Positions 9,191-16,459 of a stretch of DNA of 47,793 nt are shown one piece after another. Each line of letters begins with the position of its first letter. The first letter of the stretch is position 1. The DNA is from Sulfurimonas sp. (GTDB taxonomy: Bacteria > Campylobacterota > Campylobacteria > Campylobacterales > Sulfurimonadaceae), in assembly GCF_023229105.1 (NCBI RefSeq), contig NZ_JALNZY010000004.1, positions 1 through 47,793 of the forward strand, read 5' to 3'. The position numbers and the translations under genes are program-made. The notes below the pieces were generated by a model, which saw only the letters and a program-made list of their open reading frames with translations, had not been told where the DNA came from and made no database searches.

Positions 9191-11152
9191 ATGGGCAAGA
9201 AAACAACATATACAAAGATTACGGCAAAAATAATATCAATAACGCTTCTCCTTACTTTGACATCGGCTTTTATATATGGGGAGTATATGAAAAAAAATGC
9301 CATACACTCTCTAGCTTATGAAGATGCCAAAAAAACAAGTATGTTGGTTTTTGAGAGTCTCTATTCTGCCATGCAAAAAGGGTGGAACAAAGAGGATTTA
9401 AAAGAAATAATACAGAGACTCAATCAGGTAGATTCAGATATGAAGATCGATGTTTATAGAACAGATTTGGTATCGGACATTTTTGGAGTCATAGAAAAAG
9501 ACAAAGTTGCAATCGCTCAAAACAAAGATATACAAGAAGCCATGACGGGTAAAGAAGTTTTAAATATATCCGATTCAAGCTTTATAAAATACTACTACCC
9601 CGTTATAACAAAACAGGACTGTCTTAAATGCCACACAAATGCAAAAGAGGGCAATGTTCTGGGCATCATAGATGTTTCTTATCCAGTCAATAATTTAAAA
9701 GTATCCTTAAGCGAGATGATAAACTTTTTTATCGTATTTATTATTGCCTTCTCCGTCGTGATTTTTTTGGCAATATTTATTAAATTTAATCAGCACATTA
9801 TAAAACCGATTAAAAAGTTTTCAAATGCTATTCAAAACATAACAAAATCACATGACATAACAAAAAGAATAGAGGTCAATGATGATGTTGAGGAGATAGA
9901 TTCGATAAAAGATGTATTTAATATCATGTTGGATTCAATAGAGCATCAATTTTATTATGATGTTTTAACGGGCTTGGAAAATAGAAGAAAATTAACCGAG
10001 AGGCTAGAAGAGAAAAAAAGAGCATTTTTAATGATTATAAATATAGACTCTTTTCAAGAGATAAACGATTTATATGGAAATAAGGCAGGAGACTCTATAC
10101 TTAAAGATTTTGCCCACTTTTTAAAAGAGAGTATACCTACAGACGATGGCATCTACAGGCTCCATTCCGACGAGTTTTCATATATATGCGATAAAGGGAT
10201 AAATATAGAGGAGTTTAAAGCTTTTGCTTCAAAGCTAAGTGAAAAAATTTCGCGTAAATCTTTTAAGATTAATGCAAACGGCGAAGTGAGCTTAAGTGCC
10301 ACCTTCGGTATATCTTACGGATATGAAATGCTGTTGGAAAATGCAGATATAGCTCTTAAAATTGCAAAAAAAAGCAAAAAAGATTTTTTGGTATATGATG
10401 ACACTATGTACATGGCAAAAGTATATGAGAAAAACTTTGAATGGACTAAACGCTTAAAAAGAGCCATAGAAGAGGATAAGATAGTACCTCTTTTTCAGCC
10501 CATAGTTGATACTAAAACACAAAAGATTGTAAAGTATGAAGCCTTGATGAGAATAGTCGATGACAATGGAACATATATCCCCCCTTTATACTTTTTAGAA
10601 CTCGCTAAAAAGAACAAACTTTATCACCAGTTGACAAAAATAATGATTGAAAAAACATTTCAAAAGTTTAAAGATTTGCCTTATTCAGTTTCAATCAATA
10701 TATCCGTTGAGGATATTTTAAACAGAGATATCAATAAATTTATTTTAAAAAAACTAAAAGAGAGTTCAATAAATCAAAAAATAGTATTTGAGATAATAGA
10801 ATCTGAGGGTATTGAAAATTTTAATCAAGTCTTAGAATTTATAAACAAAGTTAAAAGTTATGGAGCAAAAGTATCTATAGATGACTTTGGGACTGGATAT
10901 TCAAACTTTGAATACCTTATGAAACTCAAAGTAGATTACATAAAAATAGATGGGTCGATGATAAAAAATATAGATAAGGATGAGAACTCTCAGATAATTA
11001 CAAAAACAATCGTGAATTTTGCAAAAAGTATGGGAATCAAAACAGTAGCAGAGTTTGTACACTCTAAAAATGTGTTTAAGAAGGTTGAGGAGCTTGAAGT
11101 TGATTTTTCACAGGGTTACTATTTTGGAGAGCCGACGGATAAAATTTTTTAA
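9191..11152 (+). CDS. Membrane c-heme sensor with degenerate GGDEF and EAL domains
   Basis: Likely a c-di-GMP phosphodiesterase controlled by a periplasmic heme sensor. An N-terminal membrane helix (about 10-30) is followed by a periplasmic DUF3365/Tll0287-like domain with CLKCH at residues 144-148, a c-type heme site. A second helix (about 170-197) and a HAMP-like linker (FNQHIIKPIKKFSN) lead to the output domains. The GGDEF motif is degenerate (HSDEF), so cyclase activity is improbable. The EAL domain keeps EALMR, SINIS, the Glu of FEIIESEG, DDFGTGYSN and YIKIDGS, so hydrolysis is plausible. It converges on the NIF3-like gene with a 4-bp overlap of stops. Confidence 0.88.
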   Translation: MGKKTTYTKITAKIISITLLLTLTSAFIYGEYMKKNAIHSLAYEDAKKTSMLVFESLYSAMQKGWNKEDLKEIIQRLNQVDSDMKIDVYRTDLVSDIFGVIEKDKVAIAQNKDIQEAMTGKEVLNISDSSFIKYYYPVITKQDCLKCHTNAKEGNVLGIIDVSYPVNNLKVSLSEMINFFIVFIIAFSVVIFLAIFIKFNQHIIKPIKKFSNAIQNITKSHDITKRIEVNDDVEEIDSIKDVFNIMLDSIEHQFYYDVLTGLENRRKLTERLEEKKRAFLMIINIDSFQEINDLYGNKAGDSILKDFAHFLKESIPTDDGIYRLHSDEFSYICDKGINIEEFKAFASKLSEKISRKSFKINANGEVSLSATFGISYGYEMLLENADIALKIAKKSKKDFLVYDDTMYMAKVYEKNFEWTKRLKRAIEEDKIVPLFQPIVDTKTQKIVKYEALMRIVDDNGTYIPPLYFLELAKKNKLYHQLTKIMIEKTFQKFKDLPYSVSINISVEDILNRDINKFILKKLKESSINQKIVFEIIESEGIENFNQVLEFINKVKSYGAKVSIDDFGTGYSNFEYLMKLKVDYIKIDGSMIKNIDKDENSQIITKTIVNFAKSMGIKTVAEFVHSKNVFKKVEELEVDFSQGYYFGEPTDKIF

Positions 11153-11460
11153 AATTCTTCCATTTTAAAAACTTCATAAGCCACTTCCTCGTATGGGTGA
11201 GTCTCTTTTAAAACAGTTATAGCCTTTTTTATTAGCGCCTTCTCGCAAATCATCTCAACTTTATACTCTTGGACATGTTGCGTTTTATTGAGAGTTCCAA
11301 TATATGGCTTTGCTTTGTTTATCGGTCTGAACTCTCCTGCTCCGAGCGTCTCAAAACTGCAACACTCATAGTTTTCGTATCTTCCTACCCCGATAGCAAA
11401 TAACGCCTCTTTTACTCTTTGCTTATCTTCGGGCGGTACGAAAAAGTTTAGTTTATACAT
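11149..11460 (-). CDS. Short NIF3-like / YqfO-type (PII-like fold) protein
   Basis: At 103 aa it resembles the small proteins annotated as NGG1p-interacting factor NIF3, which correspond to the CutA/PII-like insert of longer NIF3 proteins. Recognisable parts are YKLNFFVPPEDKQRVKEALF at the start, a GxGxxxNYxxCSF segment, and the closing ETHPYEEVAYEVF. No biochemical role is established for this short form. It overlaps the pfkA stop by eight bases and is presumably translated from the same message. The PII-like fold hints at small-molecule or metal binding, but this is only inferred. Confidence 0.8.
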   Translation of the reverse strand: MYKLNFFVPPEDKQRVKEALFAIGVGRYENYECCSFETLGAGEFRPINKAKPYIGTLNKTQHVQEYKVEMICEKALIKKAITVLKETHPYEEVAYEVFKMEEF

Positions 11461-12418
11461 TTAGAACTTTCAAATAGCCTAAAAGCTCGCGATCTAGCTG
11501 ATACTTTTGGCTTGTAACCTCATCGATGTTCTTGTACTCAAAACCTTTTTTTGCATAACAAATCATGCTCTTATTTTTCCCATCAAGCAGACCGTCTATC
11601 GCATGATTTACAAATTTATAAGCCATAAGTCTGTCGTATATTGTCGGATTTCCGCCTCTTTGCGTATGACCTAGTATGGTTACTCGTGATTCAAACCCAA
11701 TCTTCTGCTCAAACCATTTTGCAATCTCGCTTGACTCCTCTTTTATCCCCTCCGACACTATGGCTATAAAATAGTTTCGACCGTTTTTTATCTGCGCTTT
11801 AAAGCTCTCTTCATACTCTTTTAAATCATACTCTACCTCAGGGATTAAACAGAGTTCCGCTCCACTGCATAGCGCTGAGACTAGAGCTAAATAGCCACAG
11901 TTTCTTCCCATTGTCTCTATTACAAAAGCTCTTGAGAAGGAGGCTGCCGTATCTCTAATGTTGTCAATGGAATCTTTGATGACATTGAGTGCGGTATCAA
12001 CTCCTAGGCAATACTCAGTACCGTTGATGTCGTTGTCTATAGTAGAGGGAATTCCGCAAAATTTTACCCCATGCTCCTTGTAAAAAATATCCATACCTCT
12101 AAAGGAGCCATCGCCACCTAATACAACTAGCATATCAATATCTAAAGTATCAAGATTTTTCTTTGCAATCTTTCTAAACTCTCTGTCCATAAATCTTTCG
12201 CTTCTTGTGGAGCCTATTATGGTTCCCCCGCGATTAATAATTCCTCCAACATGCTTATGAGAGACTTTAACTATTTTGTTATCAATCAACCCTTCAAAGC
12301 CGTTATAGATAAAGTAGGGAGTTAAGCCCTTTTGTAGTGAATACTCGACAAAATGTTTCAGTGCGGGATTCATACCGCTTACATCACCACCAGAGCATAA
12401 AATAGCTATATTTTTCAT
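11453..12418 (-). CDS. pfkA: 6-phosphofructokinase, ATP-dependent type
   Basis: Phosphorylates fructose 6-phosphate, the committed step of glycolysis. The 321-aa length matches bacterial PfkA. Motifs in order are the nucleotide loop SGGDVSGMNPAL (about 10-21), IIGSTRSERF, GGDGSFRGMD, the catalytic STIDNDINGTE, METMGRNCGYLAL, and the substrate-binding LGHTQRGGNPTIYDRL. GGDGS rather than GGDDS favours ATP over pyrophosphate as phosphoryl donor. The start is ATG, divergent from purH. Many Campylobacter species lack this enzyme, so its presence suggests glycolytic flux, perhaps from stored glycogen; that last part is inference. Confidence 0.93.
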   Translation of the reverse strand: MKNIAILCSGGDVSGMNPALKHFVEYSLQKGLTPYFIYNGFEGLIDNKIVKVSHKHVGGIINRGGTIIGSTRSERFMDREFRKIAKKNLDTLDIDMLVVLGGDGSFRGMDIFYKEHGVKFCGIPSTIDNDINGTEYCLGVDTALNVIKDSIDNIRDTAASFSRAFVIETMGRNCGYLALVSALCSGAELCLIPEVEYDLKEYEESFKAQIKNGRNYFIAIVSEGIKEESSEIAKWFEQKIGFESRVTILGHTQRGGNPTIYDRLMAYKFVNHAIDGLLDGKNKSMICYAKKGFEYKNIDEVTSQKYQLDRELLGYLKVLNV

Positions 12419-12508
12419 CCGTTTTTCTCAATTTTCATTTTCTTAAGTTTACCATCTTCTAATCTCAAATAAGATAAAATTTCATAATTTATTTTCACAA
12501 GGTCATAA

Positions 12509-14044
12509 ATGAAAAGAGCATTGGTAAGCGTTAGTGATAAAGTAGGAGTAGTAGATTTTTGTAAATCTTTAGTAAAAAACGGGTTTGAGATTATATCAAC
12601 GGGCGGAACTTATAAAATATTGGTTGAAGAGGGCGTAAAAGCTATTGAGATAGATGAGGTTACAAAGTTTCCAGAGTGTTTTGAGGGACGTGTAAAAACC
12701 CTAAATCCATTCGTTCACGGCGGAATTTTACATAGACGTGATAAGCAGTCGCATCTAGATCAGGCAAAAGAGCTAGGAGTTGAGGCTATCGATTTGGTAT
12801 GTGTAAATCTCTACCCTTTTAAAGCGACAATTCAAAAAACAGATGATTTTGAAGAGATTATAGAAAATATCGACATCGGCGGACCCGCGATGGTTAGAAG
12901 TGCGGCTAAAAACTTTGATAGTGTTATGATTGTTACCGATGTAGCTGACTATACAAAAGTAATAGATGCGATAGAAAATGAGAAAAATACGCTTGAATTT
13001 CGCCGCAATCTCATGATAAAAGCGTATGAACATACCGCTGCATATGACTCCATGATAGCAAATTATATGAACAGCCGTTTTAACGGCGGTTTTGGAGCAA
13101 AACAGTTTATCGTCGGAAGCAAGGTAATGGATACGCGTTACGGCGAAAATCCTCATCAAAAAGGGGCACTTTATGAGTTTGACAAACACTTCTCAAACAA
13201 CTTCAAAACACTTAAAGGGGAAGCAAGTTTTAACAATCTAAACGACTTAAGCGGGGCTGTTAAGATTGCTTCAGCATTTGGGGATGAAAATGCAGTCTGC
13301 ATCACAAAACATGGAAATCCTTGCGGTTTTGCTATTCGTGATAATTTAATAGATGCTTATATAGAGGCTCTAAAATGCGATCCTGTTTCTGCATTTGGAG
13401 GCGTTGTCGCAGTTAACGGTGTCGTTACAAAAGAGTTGGCACTTAAGATGAATGAAATTTTCTTAGAGGTAATTATCGCAGGTCGTATCACTGAGGAGGC
13501 GCAGGAAGTTTTTGCTGCTAAGAAACGCATCAAGCTTTTTGAAATGGGACATGATAAGCTGGTTCTCTCAGATGATGCTAAAGATTTTAAACATATTGAC
13601 GGTGGTTTTGTATATCAAGATGCTGACAAGGTACATGAGGGTGAAGTAAAAAATGCAAAACTTATGAGCCAAAGAGAAGCAACGCCGCAGGAGAAAAAAG
13701 ATATGCTTATTGCTTATAAAGTAGCATCACTTACAAAATCAAACTGTGTAGTTTATGTAAAAAACTCTGCAATGGTAGCCGTGGGCATGGGAATGACCAG
13801 CCGTGTTGATGCTTCGCAGTGTGCTTTGAAAAAAGCTAAAGAGATGGGACTTAACGTAGAGGGAGCGGCACTTGCGAGTGAAGCATTTTTTCCGTTTCGC
13901 GACTCCATTGATGCAGCTGCAGCAGCAGGCGTAAAAAGCGTAATCGAGCCGGGGGGAAGCATAAGAGATGAAGAGATTGTAGAAGCTGCAAATGAGTTTG
14001 GCATGTCTTTATATTTCTCTGAAGTTCGTCATTTTCTACACTAA
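12509..14044 (+). CDS. purH: Bifunctional AICAR transformylase / IMP cyclohydrolase
   Basis: Performs the last two steps of IMP synthesis. The N-terminal IMP cyclohydrolase (about 1-190) shows VSVSDKVGVVDFCK, ISTGGTYK, VKTLNPFVHGGIL and NIDIGGPAMVRSAAKN. The C-terminal transformylase shows RYGENPHQKGALYEFD, CITKHGNPCGFAI with the catalytic Lys-His pair, DPVSAFGGVVAVNG, and the closing EPGGSIRDEEIVEAANEFG. The length of 511 aa is normal. The ATG lies 90 bp from the divergent pfkA start. It is probably a single-gene unit, since no gene follows closely. Confidence 0.97.
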   Translation: MKRALVSVSDKVGVVDFCKSLVKNGFEIISTGGTYKILVEEGVKAIEIDEVTKFPECFEGRVKTLNPFVHGGILHRRDKQSHLDQAKELGVEAIDLVCVNLYPFKATIQKTDDFEEIIENIDIGGPAMVRSAAKNFDSVMIVTDVADYTKVIDAIENEKNTLEFRRNLMIKAYEHTAAYDSMIANYMNSRFNGGFGAKQFIVGSKVMDTRYGENPHQKGALYEFDKHFSNNFKTLKGEASFNNLNDLSGAVKIASAFGDENAVCITKHGNPCGFAIRDNLIDAYIEALKCDPVSAFGGVVAVNGVVTKELALKMNEIFLEVIIAGRITEEAQEVFAAKKRIKLFEMGHDKLVLSDDAKDFKHIDGGFVYQDADKVHEGEVKNAKLMSQREATPQEKKDMLIAYKVASLTKSNCVVYVKNSAMVAVGMGMTSRVDASQCALKKAKEMGLNVEGAALASEAFFPFRDSIDAAAAAGVKSVIEPGGSIRDEEIVEAANEFGMSLYFSEVRHFLH

Positions 14045-14253
14045 AATTTTATCTACATGTCAAGCATTTTCGCTTGGCACCGCTTTATATAAATGCAAAA
14101 CAAAAGAGCTGTTTTTCTGTTAACACTTCAAAGCATAGTTTATATAGCTTGCATAATATGGTAGATTTTATGTATAATTATTTTAAATGAAGTTTTAATG
14201 AAAAAATATGTTTATATTTCATTAATTAATATTTAGAGTATTCAACGCTCAAT
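14045..14253. other. Intergenic region after purH
   Basis: Together with the broken reading frame that follows, this makes a 375-bp gap between intact genes. It holds a hairpin at 14059-14078 (7-bp stem GTCAAGC/GCTTGGC with one G-U pair, 6-base loop), a candidate purH terminator without a U-tract, and a -10-like TGTATAAT near 14171. The rest is A/T-rich with no recognisable element. Confidence 0.45.
14171..14178 (+). promoter_or_regulatory. Predicted -10 box upstream of the cytochrome gene
   Basis: TGTATAAT is a good Campylobacterota-type -10 box. It lies about 75 bases before the broken small frame and 240 bases before the pentaheme cytochrome gene, the only intact gene it could serve. No -35 box is obvious. 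Confidence 0.4.
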
Positions 14254-14420
14254 ATGCCTCCTAGAAATAAAAAAGCTGATAAAAATGCTTTTACCTTCTC
14301 TATGTAACCTATAGAGGTTTAGAAGTAAGTAAGGCTGTTTTAGAGAGATACTCTGAAATAATTTTTAATGAAGCTCAAAAAGATTTTATGGTTTGGTTAG
14401 ATAGAAAAAGAGGTATATAA
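14254..14420 (+). pseudogene. Frame-disrupted small gene (about 55 aa)
   Basis: Frame one opens at ATG 14254 and reads MPPRNKKADKNAFTFSM before a stop at 14305. The overlapping frame, open from 14283, reads YRGLEVSKAVLERYSEIIF and then NEAQKDFMVWLDRKRGI, ending at TAA 14418-14420, which overlaps the ATG of the cytochrome gene as TAATG. Each piece looks like coding sequence (basic N-terminus, amphipathic helical C-terminus), and together they would make one small protein if one or two bases were gained or lost near 14300. I do not recognise the family. No clear ribosome binding site precedes the ATG. Programmed frameshifting is possible, but I see no classic slippery heptamer. Confidence 0.45.
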
Positions 14421-15610
14421 TGAAATTGTTTTTAGTTCTTCTCTTAGTGGCATCTGCTTTGTATGGTGCAAAAGTTGTAGAAGTTTCAAAAGAGTACCAA
14501 AAATCACAAAATTGCAAAGCTTGTCACTTGCAGATTGTAAAAGATTGGGAAGAGTCTTGGCATGCAAAAAGCCACTATGATAAAGATGAATATTTTTCTA
14601 AAAGTATAGAGTATGTAGCTAGAAAAACCAGAAAAAGCCCAAACAGTGTAAAAGTACAATGTGCAACCTGCCACAATCCACGCATCGCAGTAACAGATAC
14701 AGGGTTAGACTATGAAATCCAAGTTCTGATGGGTTTAGATGAAGATTCAAAAGTAAACAAAGCAATAGAGAGTAGTGCTATAAATGAAGGGATAAACTGT
14801 GTGGTTTGTCACAATATAGACAAAATACATCATGATAGAGATGACTCTTTTAGAGGTATGAATCGCGTCAGTTGGACTAAATCAGGTCTAATGGTAGGAC
14901 CATTCGATGATACTACATCACCTTATCATAAAACTGAGTATAGAGATTTTATGGATAAAAAAGCTGATGAACTCTGCTTTGTTTGCCATGCAAATGATAG
15001 GTCTGTAAATGATTTAGTATTTACAAATATGCAAAATGAGTATAAACAGCAAGATAAAGCTTGTGTTGATTGCCATATGGGGAGAAAAATTTTAGGAGTG
15101 GCCTCTATCCTTAGGGCAGAAGATGGTCATGCAAAAAAAAGAGAGGTTAGACAACACTCCTTTGAAGGTGCTCATGCTGAAGATATGTGGAAAAATGCAC
15201 TAAATCTTGATGTTTGGCAAGAAAAAGATGAAATTTATATAGCTTTAAAAAATCCTCAGCCGCATAATATTCCAAGTGGGTTCGGTTCAAGAGAGTTAAT
15301 AATAGATATAGCATATATGAAACTCGAGAAGATTATTGACACTAAATCTATCTCTTTAACAAGACACTACACAAGAAGAAAAGGCAAACCGACAATCCCG
15401 CATCTAGCAGAAGAGATGTCAGAAGATATGAGCATACCGGCAGATGAAACAAAAGTAATAAAAGTAAAAAATATAGCAGAAGCAACTGGTATTGAAGTAA
15501 AGGTTTATTATCGTCTAGTAAATGATGAAGTTCGCTCAATACTGGAGCTAAAAGAAGCAATTTGGGCTAAGAAAAACCTTATAAACTCAAAGAGTATAGT
15601 GCTGCAATAA
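14420..15610 (+). CDS. Periplasmic pentaheme cytochrome c, cytochrome c554-like
   Basis: A signal peptide (MKLFLVLLLVASALYGA) leads to five CxxCH heme sites with Cys at residues 32, 81, 127, 186 and 215 (CKACH, CATCH, CVVCH, CFVCH, CVDCH). A heme-free C-terminal beta domain follows, with NPQPHNIPSGFGSRE. Order and context of the hemes match the pentaheme part of the protein at 40945-42750, so they are homologues. No catalytic signature is evident; the protein is probably an electron carrier or a multiheme reductase-like protein in the periplasm. No oxidoreductase partner is adjacent. A broken small gene abuts it upstream, and the tRNA-Phe genes follow on the opposite strand. Confidence 0.88.
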   Translation: MKLFLVLLLVASALYGAKVVEVSKEYQKSQNCKACHLQIVKDWEESWHAKSHYDKDEYFSKSIEYVARKTRKSPNSVKVQCATCHNPRIAVTDTGLDYEIQVLMGLDEDSKVNKAIESSAINEGINCVVCHNIDKIHHDRDDSFRGMNRVSWTKSGLMVGPFDDTTSPYHKTEYRDFMDKKADELCFVCHANDRSVNDLVFTNMQNEYKQQDKACVDCHMGRKILGVASILRAEDGHAKKREVRQHSFEGAHAEDMWKNALNLDVWQEKDEIYIALKNPQPHNIPSGFGSRELIIDIAYMKLEKIIDTKSISLTRHYTRRKGKPTIPHLAEEMSEDMSIPADETKVIKVKNIAEATGIEVKVYYRLVNDEVRSILELKEAIWAKKNLINSKSIVLQ

Positions 15611-15644
15611 GTCAAGACAGCTATCAGGGTTATGTTTATTGAGG

Positions 15645-15720
15645 TGGTGGCCAATCTCGGAATCGAACCAAGGACACAATGATTTTCAGTCATTTGCTCT
15701 ACCGACTGAGCTAATTGGCC
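15645..15720 (-). tRNA. tRNA-Phe (GAA), copy 2 in transcription order
   Basis: Read on the minus strand, the acceptor stem GGCCAAT/ATTGGCC is perfect, the D arm has AGCTCAGTCGGTAGAGC, the anticodon loop is CTGAAAA (anticodon GAA), and the T arm has GGTTCGATTCC. Discriminator A and CCA are encoded. The length is 76 nt. It differs from the neighbouring copy at three bases, two of which form a compensated anticodon-stem pair (A-U here). Confidence 0.97.
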
Positions 15721-15750
15721 ATTATAAAAGTTGAGAGTCTTTAAAAGTGG

Positions 15751-15826
15751 TGGTGGCCAATCTCGGAATTGAACCAAGGACACAGTGATTTTCAGTCACT
15801 TGCTCTACCGACTGAGCTAATTGGCC
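15751..15826 (-). tRNA. tRNA-Phe (GAA), copy 1 in transcription order
   Basis: Same fold and length as the neighbouring copy, 30 bp away, with anticodon GAA in loop CTGAAAA and encoded CCA. The anticodon stem has a G-C pair where the other copy has A-U, and the T loop has A where the other has G, both purines. Structure is therefore kept, and both copies look functional. They are probably co-transcribed from the -10 box at 15844-15849. Confidence 0.97.
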
Positions 15827-15843
15827 ATCTTTTAAAGAGCGCA

Positions 15844-15849
15844 ATTATA
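15844..15849 (-). promoter_or_regulatory. Predicted -10 box of the tRNA-Phe pair
   Basis: On the minus strand TATAAT is followed by TGCGCTC, placing the start of transcription about 11 bases before the first mature tRNA. The element lies between the tRNAs and the end of purN, so the tRNAs can be expressed independently of the mraY-murD-purN operon. Confidence 0.55.
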
Positions 15850-15901
15850 GCTTTTAGGTACTGAAAGTAAGCTTATGGGTTATGTGAGAGCTTGTAAAGT
15901 T

Positions 15902-16459
15902 TTAAATGTTTTTAAAGGCTTCAACTATCGCGATTTGTTCAAGTTCTTTTATCTTTTTCTCTAGAGAATCGACGCTCTCATCTTCACTCAGAGCAACTCT
16001 TTTTTGCAAAAGTATCTCTCCCTCGTCATAATTCTCATTGATTTTGTGAATCGTAACGCCGCTCTCTTTTTCACGGTTTTTTATAACCGCCTCATGTACA
16101 AAGCGCCCGTACATTCCCTTGCCGCCGTAGTTTGGTAGAAGTGCAGGATGACAATTTATAATTTTGAAATTTTTTGTTAAATTGCTAGAGAGTTTTTTCA
16201 TATAACCTGATAAAAATATATATTTGCATCCATGCTCTTTTAAGAGCAGTTCTATTTTTTCATCTGGATTTGTATCTGTTTTTGAGTTAACGACAAAATT
16301 GTCAATGGCGTAATTTGTTGCATTTTGTAAAACCAAAGCGTTTTGATTGTTTGATATAACTAAGACAAGCTCAATGTTCAGCTCTTTTTTTTTAACTGCT
16401 TCATATAGTGCGTTAAACCCGCTTCCGTTGTGGGATGAGAGTATTGCTACTTTTGTCAT
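15902..16459 (-). CDS. purN: Phosphoribosylglycinamide formyltransferase
   Basis: Transfers the formyl group of 10-formyl-THF to GAR in purine synthesis. The 185-aa length is normal. The catalytic core is visible as INCHPALLPNYGGKGMYG (Asn and His of the NxHPALLP-type motif), preceded by IFLSGYMKKLS and followed by SGVTIHKINENYDEGEIL, which holds the conserved Asp. The N-terminal nucleotide-binding loop is ILSSHNGSGFNAL. It is last in the leftward mraY-murD-purN operon, overlapping the murD stop by ATGA. Placing a purine gene behind peptidoglycan genes is unusual but the family assignment is clear. Confidence 0.95.
   Translation of the reverse strand: MTKVAILSSHNGSGFNALYEAVKKKELNIELVLVISNNQNALVLQNATNYAIDNFVVNSKTDTNPDEKIELLLKEHGCKYIFLSGYMKKLSSNLTKNFKIINCHPALLPNYGGKGMYGRFVHEAVIKNREKESGVTIHKINENYDEGEILLQKRVALSEDESVDSLEKKIKELEQIAIVEAFKNI

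Noticed and set aside
12773..13189. Long antisense frame within purH, with similar ones in purL, fabF, argJ and rnr
   Set aside because: These are shadows of strongly coding genes. They lack ribosome binding sites and plausible protein composition.
15508..15783. Leftward open frame across the first tRNA-Phe gene and the cytochrome end
   Set aside because: It overlaps a clear tRNA and the 3' end of a well-supported gene on the other strand, and the translation resembles nothing known.
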